DNA of 64,000 bases from Chryseobacterium panacisoli (GTDB lineage Bacteria > Bacteroidota > Bacteroidia > Flavobacteriales > Weeksellaceae). The notes under the pieces are model-generated. The model ran no database searches, was not told the DNA's origin, and saw nothing but the letters and a program-made list of their open reading frames with translations. The stretch lies in contig NZ_VTRU01000001.1 in assembly GCF_008274625.1 (NCBI RefSeq), forward strand, positions 434,001-498,000. The letters are read 5' to 3'. Position numbers and translations under genes: made by a program. The stretch's first letter is position 1. Each line of letters begins with the position of its first letter. Below, one piece after another: positions 44,975 to 54,341 of this stretch.

Positions 44975-46141
44975 TTATTTCTTTCTTCTTTCCAGTTCTT
45001 TTTTGATGAGTCCCAGCTCTCTTCCGGTTTGTCCGGCTACAGAGGTGTTTTCTCTGGCTCTTCTCGTCAGGTACGGCACAACATCCTTTACAGGTCCGTA
45101 AGGAAGATATTTAGCCACATTATAGCCTTTATCAGACAAATAGAATGTAATATTATCACTCATCCCGTAAAGCTGGCCAAAATAAACGTGCGGATTGTCA
45201 GTATCCAAAGATTTTGCTTTCATTTTATCCATAATCAGCTCAGAAGAGATTTCGTTATGGGTTCCAAAGAAGGCAGAAACTTTATCCAGATGATCCATTA
45301 CAAAGTCGATTCCTGCATTGTAGTTCTTATCTGAAGCGTCTTTACTTGGTTGTATAGGATCTGCATATCCTTTCTCTGCTGCTCTGGCTCTTTCTTTTTC
45401 CATATAAGCACCACGAACAATTTTGTAACCGATGAAGTAGTTTTTCTCTCTTGCTCTCTGAAGATTAGCTTCCATATATTCCAGTCTTCCTGTTCTGTAC
45501 ATCTGGATGGTATTCCAGACGATAGGTTTTTGCTGATTATATTTCTCCATCATTTCTTCGCAAAGATGGTCTGCTGCATCCTGCATCCAGGTTTCTTCAG
45601 CATCTACCATTACTTTTTTATCATGCTCGTGACAAAGACTGCATACTTCATCAAATCTTTTTACCACTCTTGCCCATTCTTCTTTCTGGCTGGTAGTAAG
45701 TTCCGCTCCTTTTCCAACAGCTTCATAAAGATCAATTCTTCCGAAAGCAGTAGGTTTGAATACAATAAAAGGAATGGCCGGATTTCCCACCGAGAATCTA
45801 ACAATATCTTTAATTTCTTTGCAAACCGCATCAAAAGTTTCTTCATCTTCTTTACCTTCAATAGAGTAATCGAAAATACTTCCAACACCTCTTTTGAACA
45901 GCTGTTTCACAGCCTTCATACTTTCTTCACGGGTTTCACCACCACAGAATTGCTCAAATAAGGTATTTTTTACAATTCCGTTAACGAAAGGAAAATTGTT
46001 GTGTACTGTAAAATTCAGGACAGAAGTTCCAAGGCTTGTAAGAGTGGGCTGTTCAATCATTTTAAACATCCAGTAAGCCTTTCTCAATTGTGCATCAGAC
46101 TTGTCTGCAAATGCAACTTTAGTATCATTAAAAATGGGCAT
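44975..46141 (-). CDS. proline dehydrogenase (monofunctional)
   Basis: A 388-residue flavoenzyme that oxidises proline to pyrroline-5-carboxylate and passes electrons to quinone. Family motifs: FKPTAFGRIDLYEA, KVMVDAEETWMQDAAD, GYKIVRGAYMEKERARA, FFGTHNEISSEL, and the C-terminal substrate/FAD segment KYLPYGPVKDVVPYLTRRARENTS. It lacks the P5C-dehydrogenase half of PutA, as usual in this lineage. A TACCTTTG box (46166-46173) is about 24 bases upstream. It is downstream of the UbiA gene but likely has its own promoter. Confidence 0.95.
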   Translation of the reverse strand: MPIFNDTKVAFADKSDAQLRKAYWMFKMIEQPTLTSLGTSVLNFTVHNNFPFVNGIVKNTLFEQFCGGETREESMKAVKQLFKRGVGSIFDYSIEGKEDEETFDAVCKEIKDIVRFSVGNPAIPFIVFKPTAFGRIDLYEAVGKGAELTTSQKEEWARVVKRFDEVCSLCHEHDKKVMVDAEETWMQDAADHLCEEMMEKYNQQKPIVWNTIQMYRTGRLEYMEANLQRAREKNYFIGYKIVRGAYMEKERARAAEKGYADPIQPSKDASDKNYNAGIDFVMDHLDKVSAFFGTHNEISSELIMDKMKAKSLDTDNPHVYFGQLYGMSDNITFYLSDKGYNVAKYLPYGPVKDVVPYLTRRARENTSVAGQTGRELGLIKKELERRKK

Positions 46142-46165
46142 TCCTATTTATTAAATTTAGTTATG

Positions 46166-46173
46166 CAAAGGTA
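46166..46173 (-). promoter_or_regulatory. promoter -7 box of proline dehydrogenase
   Basis: Minus-strand TACCTTTG, 24 bases from the ATG. No good -33 element found. Confidence 0.5.
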
Positions 46174-46204
46174 ATAATAACCTCAGCTTATTTAAAGATT
46201 TTTT

Positions 46205-47134
46205 TTATAATTTATGCTCTATTCCGTTTAAAAGCATTGCAATAATTCCTACAAAAACCCAGAATCGTAATATATTTAACGTAAAAAAGTTACTTCTCCG
46301 GGAATCATTGATAAGAAGATAGATACACACTATCATGATAAAAAGCCCTCCGGCAAAATAATAGGCCATGAATCCGGTAATACCGGTTTTGATAATGAGT
46401 TTCATAGAAACTGCCATGGTAATCATGAGTAAAGAAGTCAGGATAAGTTTGGTATTTCTGCTTTTAAAATAATTAGGAATTGTGGCATATCCGAAAGTCT
46501 TGTCTACACTTCGGGTAAGGGTATCTTTCACAATATCAATGCACAGCAAAATAAGAAAAAGAAAAACAGCCATCAGAAATACCTTTTTTGAAAAGGTTTC
46601 GTAGTACACCATCATTCCAAAGAACGGATACAGAGTAAGGCTGACAAAGGTAAGATTGTTTACAATGAGTATTCTGCTCAGTTTATGGCTGTAAAACCAC
46701 ATAAAAAACTGATAGACCACAAAAAAAACAAATACATTATGGGATATCATCCAGGCTACTCCTAAAGAAATAACACTGAGTACGAGATAAGCATATAGAA
46801 AATATTTCTGCTTGATAAAACTCTGAACCCTTGTTCTGAAAGGTTTTACGACGTGATCTTTCTCCAGATCATAGAACTGATTGATGATGCCGCCGGCGAG
46901 AATGGTAAGAACGGTACAGAAAATAATACCGTGTACTTTGAAATCAAAGACGAATTTTCTGAAAGATTCATCCTGATTGAACAGGAAAAAAGTAGAAACA
47001 TAGAGGGCAAATGTCAGTAAAGCAGCTACAAAAAACCTTGCTCCGAGCAGAAAGCCCACGAATTGTGAAAACCTGTGTAATAAAGATTTTGGTACATAAT
47101 TTTTAGATTGGAAAGTTTCTTTTTCAGAATTCAT
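46205..47134 (-). CDS. UbiA-family polyprenyltransferase
   Basis: A 309-residue membrane protein with about nine helices. NQFYDLEKDHVVKPFRTR is the first Asp-rich motif (NxxxDxxxD) of UbiA enzymes and DIVKDTLTRSVDKTFGYATIP the second. It attaches a polyprenyl chain to an acceptor; this subgroup resembles geranylgeranylglycerol-phosphate or similar prenyltransferases in Flavobacteriia, but the acceptor cannot be read from sequence. It begins 10 bases after the mevalonate-kinase-like gene, so the two are an operon and a link to isoprenoid supply is plausible. Confidence 0.88.
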   Translation of the reverse strand: MNSEKETFQSKNYVPKSLLHRFSQFVGFLLGARFFVAALLTFALYVSTFFLFNQDESFRKFVFDFKVHGIIFCTVLTILAGGIINQFYDLEKDHVVKPFRTRVQSFIKQKYFLYAYLVLSVISLGVAWMISHNVFVFFVVYQFFMWFYSHKLSRILIVNNLTFVSLTLYPFFGMMVYYETFSKKVFLMAVFLFLILLCIDIVKDTLTRSVDKTFGYATIPNYFKSRNTKLILTSLLMITMAVSMKLIIKTGITGFMAYYFAGGLFIMIVCIYLLINDSRRSNFFTLNILRFWVFVGIIAMLLNGIEHKL

Positions 47135-47144
47135 TCCAGCCTGT

Positions 47145-48071
47145 TTAAAATCTGTAAATCACTTCTTTTTGGAAGCCTTCAAGCATTTTTTCTGCTTTTG
47201 CATAGTCTTTGGTAAATCCTAAGATATAACCGCCTCCACCGCTTCCGCAGAGTTTCAGATAATAAGCGTTAGAATCCAGTCCTTTTTTCCAGATATTAAA
47301 AATACTTTCAGGAATCATAGGACGGAAGTGTTCGTAGGCCCAGTGAGAAAGTTTTTTCAGGTTTCTGAAGAAAGGATTCATATCTTTTTTAAGGAAAGAT
47401 TCAATACATGCGTTGTTATAACGGATAAATTCTTCTTTCAGGGTTTTGCGGAAACCTTCTGTCTTCATTTTTTCAAAGAAAATCTGAATCATAGGACCTG
47501 TTTCACCTGTTATCCCGGAATCGATCAGGAAAATAGCTCCTTTCCCTTTTTCTCCTTCGGGAATATTTACCCTGTCTAAATTTTCTTTATTTTCGATAAG
47601 GATCGGAAGATTCATGTAACAGATCAAAGGATCCATTCCTGAACTTTTTCCATGGAAATAGCTTTCCATTTCACCGAAAACAGCTTTTAATTTTTTAAGA
47701 TTATTTTTTGAGATGTTCTCAGGATTCAGCTTACTGATTGAATATTTTTCAAAAATAGCCGCTACCAGAGCTCCCGAACTTCCTACTCCATATCCCTGAG
47801 GAATATTGGAATCAAAGAAAAGTCCGTTAGAAATATCATTTTTAAAACTCCCGATATCCAACTTAAAATCGTCAGAAAGATCTAGAGTTGTAAGATATTC
47901 AGAATATTTCTGCAGATGTCTGTTGGATTTAAGTTCAAATTCAGAACTCAGATCTGAAAATTTTAAAGTTCCTTTATAGAAGCTGTAAGGTACTACAAGC
48001 CCCTGGGAATCTTCAATCATTCCGTATTCTCCAAACAGGATTATTTTTGCATAAAATAGAGGGTTGGTCAT
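47145..48071 (-). CDS. mevalonate kinase-like GHMP kinase
   Basis: A 308-residue GHMP kinase from ATG 48071 (MTNPLFYAKIILFGEYGMIEDSQGLVVPYSF, the N-terminal substrate motif). The ATP loop is PQGYGVGSSGALVAAI, HGKSSGMDPLICY holds the catalytic Asp region and LCGSGGGGYILGF is the third motif. Best fits mevalonate kinase of the mevalonate pathway used by Flavobacteriia; another GHMP sugar kinase is less likely. The open frame extends 18 codons upstream, but TAACTTTG (48092-48099) lies there, so ATG 48071 is preferred. Followed by a UbiA gene. Confidence 0.85.
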   Translation of the reverse strand: MTNPLFYAKIILFGEYGMIEDSQGLVVPYSFYKGTLKFSDLSSEFELKSNRHLQKYSEYLTTLDLSDDFKLDIGSFKNDISNGLFFDSNIPQGYGVGSSGALVAAIFEKYSISKLNPENISKNNLKKLKAVFGEMESYFHGKSSGMDPLICYMNLPILIENKENLDRVNIPEGEKGKGAIFLIDSGITGETGPMIQIFFEKMKTEGFRKTLKEEFIRYNNACIESFLKKDMNPFFRNLKKLSHWAYEHFRPMIPESIFNIWKKGLDSNAYYLKLCGSGGGGYILGFTKDYAKAEKMLEGFQKEVIYRF

Positions 48072-48091
48072 ATCGACAATAAATCTTTTTG

Positions 48092-48099
48092 CAAAGTTA
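48092..48099 (-). promoter_or_regulatory. promoter -7 box of the mevalonate-kinase-like gene
   Basis: Minus-strand TAACTTTG, 20 bases before the ATG 48071. It lies inside the longer open frame and argues for the shorter start. Confidence 0.5.
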
Positions 48100-48156
48100 A
48101 AAATTATTCCGCTGAATATAAGCAAAACTCAGGCCGAATTTTTTCTATTTAAATAT

Positions 48157-48186
48157 ACAAAAAAAGCCTGATAAAATCAGGCTTTA
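48157..48186 (-). terminator. terminator after the T9SS metalloprotease gene
   Basis: Stem AAAGCCTGAT / ATCAGGCTTT, 3-base loop, T-run on the minus strand. Confidence 0.88.
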
Positions 48187-48205
48187 CAAAGTTTTATTTA
48201 AAAAA

Positions 48206-50368
48206 TTACTGTTTGATCAGCTTTTTATTAATAGTCTGCTTCTCTGTTTCTACAGTGATCACATAGTTTCCTGTCTGAATTGAGGAAAGGTTTATTTCCT
48301 GTTTATTCCCTTTTAAAGAAGAATCGGAAGCTACCAGCCTTCCTGCTTCATCATAGATTTTATATCCTTTTAATCTTTCTGTTGAAGAGAGGGTTATCAT
48401 ATTTTTGGCAGGATTCGGATAAATATCTATTGAACTATTTTTTGTACTGATATCTTCTACTGCCAAGACACTGCAAGAGAAGTTTACATTCCAGCCATTT
48501 CCTGTAACTCCTCCATCTGAAACAAATCTTACTGTTATAGCACCTGAAGGATCTGTTGATGTAAAAGGACCTGGAACTGTACTTCCACTCAGATTGTTTC
48601 CATTTGCAAATAATGGTGAAGCTGTAGAAGGACCATTATACACATACATAAAATCATAGCCTTGTTCAAGATCAAATGTTGTAAATGTCATTGTCATAGA
48701 TGAGCCAGGGGTAGGGTAAAATGTTTTAACAAGGTCTTCATTATCTCCATACTGACCTGTGGAACCGCCTGTATCTAAAAACTGAGTTCCATCACACCAT
48801 GTTCCATCAGTCAGGAAAAGCTTTGATAGCTGGAACGCATTAGGTCCGCTGCAATCTGTTCCTACACTTAGTCTATAATAAGATGCCGGTTGAAGATTTG
48901 TAAAATTAAAAGACTGTGTACTGGCATTTCCGGAAGATACCGCCGCTCCGCTACCTGTCGTCAGTTTATATTTCCATGATGTTGAAACAGCATCTGTAAA
49001 AGTGGCATTTGCAGAAGACTGTGTGATGTTGTTAATGTTAAAATTTGAGATGGATGTAGGACAAGATGCTGTGCAGTTCGTACCCAGGCATCCTTTTGAA
49101 TCTACCGTATTTTTGATCAATGTTCCTGGCTGTACACCAAAGCCATTCGCAAAATTAATCCCTACACTGCTTAACAAATGGCAGTAACTCATAATAGTAC
49201 CACCACCTGCAGGAGGAAGAGCAGCAGTACATCCTTCGTTGTTTCCTGAAGCAGGTCCACAGCCATCAATTGCTGTATTATTTCCGTTCCAGAAGCAGGA
49301 ATGAGTATGAGGTGATCCTAAATTATGTCCGAGTTCATGTGTCATCACTTCTATATTCCATGAATAAGTGGGCACATTTTGATAATTTAAATTCATACCA
49401 CAATAAGAATATCTGTAATTGGTACATAATGAATTTACATATGCAATACTTGTCGTAGCAGGATTTCTTAATAATTGTGCCACATCACCATTAAAAGTAG
49501 TTCTGGTGGTTCTAAACTGACTCAGAATTGCACTTGGTGAGCCTGCATAAGGATCAGTAGTTGTCCAAACAAAAACTTCACTTAAGGCTACATTAACATT
49601 CTCATTGGCGTACAATGTTGTAACGTTATTATGCATGGCAGTCACCCAATTGGTGGTAGTAGTTGTGTTGCTGCCATTTTGGGTATAAGGACCGAAGCCT
49701 GCTTCATAATAGATTCTTACGCAATTATCCGTTTTTTTATTATTGGTATTGGTAGGATTAAAAACAGGTCTTTGGGTTTGATTTTCTTTTAGTCCGTCTA
49801 CCCCACAGGCAAATGGATTGGAGCCTGTTAACTTAGAATCTGAATAGCTTACAAAATCTTCAGAATTTTTGGCTTTTCCAAGTACGATATTTCCTAATCC
49901 GAGAGTAGAAGCAACTCCTACGATATCGTTATTAAAAAAACTAAAAGCCACAATAGAGGCATTATCACCTTTTACAATTCCCTGATAATAAACTCCTGGT
50001 GTATAGTCTACTGTTTTACCTTTGTCTGTTACAACTTTAAAATCGTTGGTTAAGATCTGATGTCTGTACATTTCAACAGTGATCTGCTTCCCGCCATCAA
50101 AGGGAAAAGATATTTCAAGAAAATCAGGTTTTTCTCTGATTAATCTTTTCAATTCTGCTGACTTCAAAGACATCACCGTAATATCTGTTGCTGCCTTTTT
50201 GTATTCAGCCAGTTTATCAGGATTCTTATTGATCTCAAACAGATCATAGCTTTTAAGCTCTATTTTTTCATTATGATATTCCGAAACTTTTTGTGAAATT
50301 GGCTTTAATTTCTGGGAAAAAGCAAAAATAAAACATCCCAAAAAATAAATTAATAGAATTTTTTTCAT
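48206..50368 (-). CDS. secreted zinc metalloprotease with T9SS sorting domain
   Basis: A 720-residue exported protease. Signal peptide (MKKILLIYFLGCFIFAFSQ), a propeptide (to about 190), then a metzincin catalytic domain: HELGHNLGSPH with His344, His348 and His354 as zinc ligands and Glu345 as base, and the Met-turn TIMSYCHLL. Next come a fibronectin-III-like region (about 455-530), a CUB-like domain (about 545-635) and a C-terminal T9SS type A sorting domain (IDIYPNPAKNMITLSS to KKLIKQ). Reprolysin-like M12B type. It is exported across the outer membrane by type IX secretion and probably degrades external proteins. Confidence 0.94.
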   Translation of the reverse strand: MKKILLIYFLGCFIFAFSQKLKPISQKVSEYHNEKIELKSYDLFEINKNPDKLAEYKKAATDITVMSLKSAELKRLIREKPDFLEISFPFDGGKQITVEMYRHQILTNDFKVVTDKGKTVDYTPGVYYQGIVKGDNASIVAFSFFNNDIVGVASTLGLGNIVLGKAKNSEDFVSYSDSKLTGSNPFACGVDGLKENQTQRPVFNPTNTNNKKTDNCVRIYYEAGFGPYTQNGSNTTTTTNWVTAMHNNVTTLYANENVNVALSEVFVWTTTDPYAGSPSAILSQFRTTRTTFNGDVAQLLRNPATTSIAYVNSLCTNYRYSYCGMNLNYQNVPTYSWNIEVMTHELGHNLGSPHTHSCFWNGNNTAIDGCGPASGNNEGCTAALPPAGGGTIMSYCHLLSSVGINFANGFGVQPGTLIKNTVDSKGCLGTNCTASCPTSISNFNINNITQSSANATFTDAVSTSWKYKLTTGSGAAVSSGNASTQSFNFTNLQPASYYRLSVGTDCSGPNAFQLSKLFLTDGTWCDGTQFLDTGGSTGQYGDNEDLVKTFYPTPGSSMTMTFTTFDLEQGYDFMYVYNGPSTASPLFANGNNLSGSTVPGPFTSTDPSGAITVRFVSDGGVTGNGWNVNFSCSVLAVEDISTKNSSIDIYPNPAKNMITLSSTERLKGYKIYDEAGRLVASDSSLKGNKQEINLSSIQTGNYVITVETEKQTINKKLIKQ

Positions 50369-50509
50369 GATTTAACAATTTATATTTTCACAAATAAACA
50401 AAAAAAATCAACATATAGTGAAAAATAAATGCTACATTCTAATATTTGTAGCAACTATATAAATAAATTAAACCAAATACTTAAATGAATGTTTTTTATT
50501 CATTAAAAC

Positions 50510-50543
50510 AAAAAAAAGACGTTAAAAATAACGTCTTTTTTTT
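50510..50543. terminator. terminator downstream of the UMF1-like MFS gene
   Basis: Stem AAAAGACGTTA / TAACGTCTTTT with T-runs on both strands. It overlaps the stop region of the MFS gene. Confidence 0.85.
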
Positions 50544-52032
50544 ATAAAGTTTCTCTGTCGGTCCTCATTTTAACCTTCAGGAATCTGATTAAAACTAATC
50601 CTGCTGCAAAGAATATGGTCATGGACAATGCTGCGATACGCATATTATTGAAATGCTCAATTAATGTTGCAAAGATGAATGTCCCGATAATGATCGCAAT
50701 TTTTTCCAATACATCATAGAAACTGAAGTATGTGGTGTTTTCCATCGAGTTTTCGGGAAGCAGTTTTGAATAGGTAGATCTGGACATCGCCTGAAGACCG
50801 CCCATTACCAAGCCTACTACTGCTGCCACTCCATAGAACTGATATTCTACTGTAGAGTTTTCCTTATTCAGGAAATAAGCCCAGAGACAGGCAACAATCC
50901 ATAGAATGATGGCAATTGAAATAACGTTTTTGTTCCCGATTCTCTTAGATAACCTTGAAAAAATAACAGCTCCGATAATGGCTTCTATCTGAATGACCAA
51001 AAGGGTTCCGATCAGTTTATCCTGAGCAAGATTGATCTCACTCTTTCCGAACAGAGTTGCCATAAGGAAAATCGTCTGCATTCCTACACTGTAAAAGAAG
51101 AAACTGGACAGGAAGAATTTAAGATTTTTGTCTTTGAAAAGCTCTCCTCCCACTTTAAACAGTTCATGGAAACTTTCTTTTGCAATATCTTTATAGAAGC
51201 TTAAGTTATCTTTCAATACTTCAAAAAAGCCTCCCTGTTCTTCATGCTTTTTGAAGATGTTCTTATAATTTAATAATACCAGATCTTTAGGCAGCTTATC
51301 TTTTACATCCCCAAACTGAGGAAGGTGTTTGAATGTATACTGAGAGAACCCAAACCACCATGCTCCCGTTAACAGGAAACTGATTCTTGTAAATAGTAAC
51401 TGCTGGGCAGCTCCTTTAGCAAAAACCTGAATCAGTACTAAACAGATTACTACTAAAACTACAGAACCAATATATCCGTAGACATATCCTCTTGCAGAAA
51501 GCGCATCCTGTCTGTCCGGTGTGGCAATATCCGGAAGAAAGGAGTTATAAAACACCAGACTTCCCCAGAAGCCGACACTGGCCGTAATACTGAAGAGAAG
51601 TCCGAGAAAAACGTTATGCATCCCTGTAAACATGGCTAATCCCATACATGATGTTGCCCCCAGATAGCAGAAAAACTGCAGGAAAGATTTTTTGTTTCCG
51701 ATAGTATCTGCTAATGAAGATAAAAATGGAGATAACAATACTACAATAAAGAATGATATGGTAAGTGAATATCCATATACAGCATCCGGCTGATATCCTT
51801 CTCCAAAAATTTTGATCGTATGCCTTACGGGAACATCAATCCATGTTTTGGTTTCTGCTATATATTCCTTTTTCTCGTACGCTGTGGTAAGGATAGAGTA
51901 ATAAATAGGGAAAATGGTAGACGTAATAACCAGGGAATACACGGAGTTTGCCCAGTCATATACAGCCCAGGCTTTCATAATCTTCGGATTATTCTTTATG
52001 TTTTTAGGCTGTCGATTCTCAGTTTCAGACAT
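50542..52032 (-). CDS. MFS transporter, UMF1/Atg22-like
   Basis: A 496-residue inner-membrane transporter with about twelve helices. The opening PKIMKAWAVYDWANSVYSLVITSTIFPIYY and the mid-protein VVGLVMGGLQAMSRSTYSKLLPEN are characteristic of the UMF1 group (vacuole effluxer Atg22-like) of the major facilitator superfamily. A long cytoplasmic loop lies in the middle (about 225-290). Substrate unknown; amino acids are reported for fungal homologues. A TATATTTG box abuts the ATG (52035-52042) and another, TATTTTTG, lies at 52054-52061. Confidence 0.9.
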   Translation of the reverse strand: MSETENRQPKNIKNNPKIMKAWAVYDWANSVYSLVITSTIFPIYYSILTTAYEKKEYIAETKTWIDVPVRHTIKIFGEGYQPDAVYGYSLTISFFIVVLLSPFLSSLADTIGNKKSFLQFFCYLGATSCMGLAMFTGMHNVFLGLLFSITASVGFWGSLVFYNSFLPDIATPDRQDALSARGYVYGYIGSVVLVVICLVLIQVFAKGAAQQLLFTRISFLLTGAWWFGFSQYTFKHLPQFGDVKDKLPKDLVLLNYKNIFKKHEEQGGFFEVLKDNLSFYKDIAKESFHELFKVGGELFKDKNLKFFLSSFFFYSVGMQTIFLMATLFGKSEINLAQDKLIGTLLVIQIEAIIGAVIFSRLSKRIGNKNVISIAIILWIVACLWAYFLNKENSTVEYQFYGVAAVVGLVMGGLQAMSRSTYSKLLPENSMENTTYFSFYDVLEKIAIIIGTFIFATLIEHFNNMRIAALSMTIFFAAGLVLIRFLKVKMRTDRETL

Positions 52033-52061
52033 TTCAAATATATATTAGTAGCACAAAAATA

Positions 52062-52117
52062 GAAAAACCATTAAGAAATGGATAAGTTTTTAAAAAAATT
52101 ATCCATTCCTTAATGGT
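52062..52117 (-). terminator. long-stem terminator after the thiolase gene
   Basis: Arms CCATTAAGAAATGGATAA (52068-52085) and TTATCCATTCCTTAATGG (52099-52116), 18 base pairs with one mismatch, followed on the minus strand by TTTTTC. Confidence 0.88.
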
Positions 52118-52138
52118 AATGTATTATTAAACAGAATA

Positions 52139-53317
52139 TTAGATATTCTCAATCACGATAGCAGAAGCTCCACCACCTCCGTTGCAGATTGCTGCTGCAC
52201 CGTATTTTGCATTATTTTGCTTCAATACGTTGATTAATGTTACGATGATTCTTGAACCTGAACTTCCCAGTGGGTGTCCTAATGCTACTGCACCTCCGTT
52301 TACGTTTACTTTAGCAGCATCTAATCCTAAGATCTTATTGTTGGCCAATCCTACTACTGAGAAAGCTTCGTTAAATTCGAAGAAATCGATATCAGAAACT
52401 TCTAATCCTGCTTTTTTAAGAGCGATAGGTAATGCTTTTGCCGGAGCAGTTGTAAAGTTTTCAGGCTCATGTGCTGCATCAGCGTAAGAAACGATTTTTG
52501 CAAGAGGCTTCAATCCCAATTCTTCCATTTTTTCTTTGGAAACAAGGATTAACGCAGAAGCTCCGTCATTCAGAGTAGATGCATTAGCTGCCGTTACTGT
52601 TCCTTCTTCTTTTTTAAATACCGTAGGAAGCGTTGAAATTCTGTCGAAGTTTACCGCTTTGTATTCTTCATCTTCAGCAAAGATGACAGGTTCTCCTTTT
52701 CTCTGAGGAATAGAAACCGGTACAATTTCTTCGTTGAACTTCCCTTCGCTCCAAGCTTTTGCTGATCTTTTGTAAGATTCTACAGCAAAGTTATCCTGGT
52801 CTTCTCTTGTGATATTATAATCTACTGCACATTTTTCTGCACATACTCCCATATGTACTTTGTTGTAAACGTCTGTAAGACCGTCAAGCACCATTCCGTC
52901 AAGCATTTTGATATCGCCTAATTTCGTAGCCACTCTTGCATTGTAATAGTGAGGAACTAAAGACATATTTTCCATACCTCCTGCAACAATTACGTCTGCA
53001 TCACCAGCTTTGATCGCCTGAGCAGCCATTGTTACAGCCTTCATTCCTGAAGCACACACTTTATTAACTGTAGTAGAAGGTGTATTGATTGAAAGACCTG
53101 CTCCTAAAGCCACCTGACGAGCCGGTGCCTGACCTTCTCCCGCCTGAAGAACATTCCCCATATAGATTTCCTGAACAGCATTAGGATCTAAACCGATTTT
53201 ATCTAGTGCTCCTTTTACAGCAGTTGCTCCCAGTTTTGTAGCCGGAACTGTTGACAAGCTTCCCATAAAACTCCCCATAGGTGTTCTTACTGCGGAAACG
53301 ATGAATACTTCTTTCAT
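52139..53317 (-). CDS. acetyl-CoA C-acyltransferase (thiolase)
   Basis: A 392-residue thiolase. The nucleophile is Cys88 in NKVCASGMKAV; HPLG of GGAVALGHPLGSSGSR carries the catalytic His (about 348), and CNGGGGASAIVIE the second Cys (about 378). It condenses two acetyl-CoA to acetoacetyl-CoA, or cleaves 3-ketoacyl-CoA in beta-oxidation. The length and lack of an extra loop fit the biosynthetic acetyl-CoA acetyltransferase. It could supply the mevalonate pathway, but no other such gene is adjacent. Confidence 0.94.
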   Translation of the reverse strand: MKEVFIVSAVRTPMGSFMGSLSTVPATKLGATAVKGALDKIGLDPNAVQEIYMGNVLQAGEGQAPARQVALGAGLSINTPSTTVNKVCASGMKAVTMAAQAIKAGDADVIVAGGMENMSLVPHYYNARVATKLGDIKMLDGMVLDGLTDVYNKVHMGVCAEKCAVDYNITREDQDNFAVESYKRSAKAWSEGKFNEEIVPVSIPQRKGEPVIFAEDEEYKAVNFDRISTLPTVFKKEEGTVTAANASTLNDGASALILVSKEKMEELGLKPLAKIVSYADAAHEPENFTTAPAKALPIALKKAGLEVSDIDFFEFNEAFSVVGLANNKILGLDAAKVNVNGGAVALGHPLGSSGSRIIVTLINVLKQNNAKYGAAAICNGGGGASAIVIENI

Positions 53318-53339
53318 GTATATAATTTTTATTTTTAAC

Positions 53340-53364
53340 GAAACGGAACAAAAGTTCCGTTTTA
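53340..53364. terminator. hairpin between thiolase and the secreted protein gene
   Basis: Stem AAACGGAAC / GTTCCGTTT, 4-base loop, A/T flanks. Position suits termination of the upstream secreted-protein transcript before thiolase. Confidence 0.65.
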
Positions 53365-53374
53365 TAGGTTGAAT

Positions 53375-53785
53375 TTATTTCACTTTTACATAGACCACAT
53401 CAAACTGAGTTCCTTCAATTTTAGTATTAACTTTCAAAAGGTTATCCTGAGTAGCTAAGATTTTATTATTGAAGACATCTCCTATCTGTACTGGATTATT
53501 TTTATCGGATTTCTCCATAATGATTGCTTTGTAATTGCAGTCATCCACAAAAACCAATGTTGATTTAATGTAATCTTTTCCATTATTGAAATATTCTGTC
53601 TGAACATTATCTTTAATGGTCATATGCCATATTCCTTCCGGGTAATTGGGTCTTACAAATTTGCCTTCTTTTATATTGGCACATTTAGCCGGGTTATCCG
53701 GTTTTTTCTGATCTGCTGTCTGCGCGTTAGCCTGTGCGGCAACGGCCAACAAAATTCCAGCGGAAAATATTTTTAAGAAGTTCAT
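53375..53785 (-). CDS. small secreted protein of unknown function
   Basis: A 136-residue exported protein (signal MNFLKIFSAGILLAVAAQANAQ). Mature part: KCANIKEGKFVRPNYPEGIWHMTIKDNVQTEY, then LVFVDDCNYKAIIMEKSDKNNPVQIGDV, a beta-rich core with two Cys (one in each part) that could form a disulfide. Related to small secreted proteins of Flavobacteriia; family not certain. It starts 2 bases after the end of the next gene, so they are an operon. Confidence 0.62.
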   Translation of the reverse strand: MNFLKIFSAGILLAVAAQANAQTADQKKPDNPAKCANIKEGKFVRPNYPEGIWHMTIKDNVQTEYFNNGKDYIKSTLVFVDDCNYKAIIMEKSDKNNPVQIGDVFNNKILATQDNLLKVNTKIEGTQFDVVYVKVK

Positions 53786-53787
53786 TT

Positions 53788-54192
53788 TTATAGTTGTGTG
53801 CGATTATTTACTTTTTTGTTTCCTCCTGCAAAAACCAAAAGGAAAGCGCCTAAAAATTCTACAGCCCAGCCCCATTTCAGTTTAACGATTCCGGCAAAAG
53901 TTTCCTGCCATGATTTGAATGGTAAAAAGCTAAAGTACTGCAAAGACTGCATCTTCACGGCAAATAAGGTAAATGCAAATAAAAGGATAAGCAGAATGCC
54001 AAAAAATCTTACAATTTTCACGCTGTTATTCACAATTCCAAAAACTGCACAAGCAGCCAATATCCAGCATGCAATAGCCAGATAATGATCAAGTTTCCAA
54101 TAGTTCCAGTTCCCAATGACAGGCACATGTACCAAGGGTAAAAAACTGCCTATTACTACTAAGAGTAATCCTAATAACTGAATATTTTTCAT
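53788..54192 (-). CDS. small four-helix membrane protein
   Basis: A 134-residue membrane protein from ATG 54192 with four hydrophobic helices (IQLLGLLLVVIGSFLPLV; LAIACWILAACAVFGIV; FFGILLILLFAFTLFAVK; GWAVEFLGAFLLVFAGG). The longer frame (to 54228) crosses a terminator, so this start is preferred. Function unknown. It is followed after 2 bases by the secreted-protein gene. Confidence 0.65.
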   Translation of the reverse strand: MKNIQLLGLLLVVIGSFLPLVHVPVIGNWNYWKLDHYLAIACWILAACAVFGIVNNSVKIVRFFGILLILLFAFTLFAVKMQSLQYFSFLPFKSWQETFAGIVKLKWGWAVEFLGAFLLVFAGGNKKVNNRTQL

Positions 54193-54215
54193 ATTTACTA
54201 AAGTGCCAAAATACA

Positions 54216-54248
54216 AAAAAAAACACACTTTTAAATAGTGTGTTTTAA
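54216..54248 (-). terminator. terminator after the outer-membrane-like protein gene
   Basis: Stem AAACACACT / AGTGTGTTT with a 7-base loop; a long T-run follows on the minus strand. Confidence 0.85.
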
Positions 54249-54341
54249 AAATAGGATTTCATTACCCGAACGCTTGTTAGTTATAAAAAAGCTTTAATAT
54301 TTTTATTCATTATATAAAGAAAAAGCTTATTTATTATCAAA

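Noticed and set aside
45350..45961. 203-codon plus-strand frame opposite proline dehydrogenase
   Set aside because: Antisense shadow of a well-conserved enzyme; product is Phe/Ser-rich with no domain.
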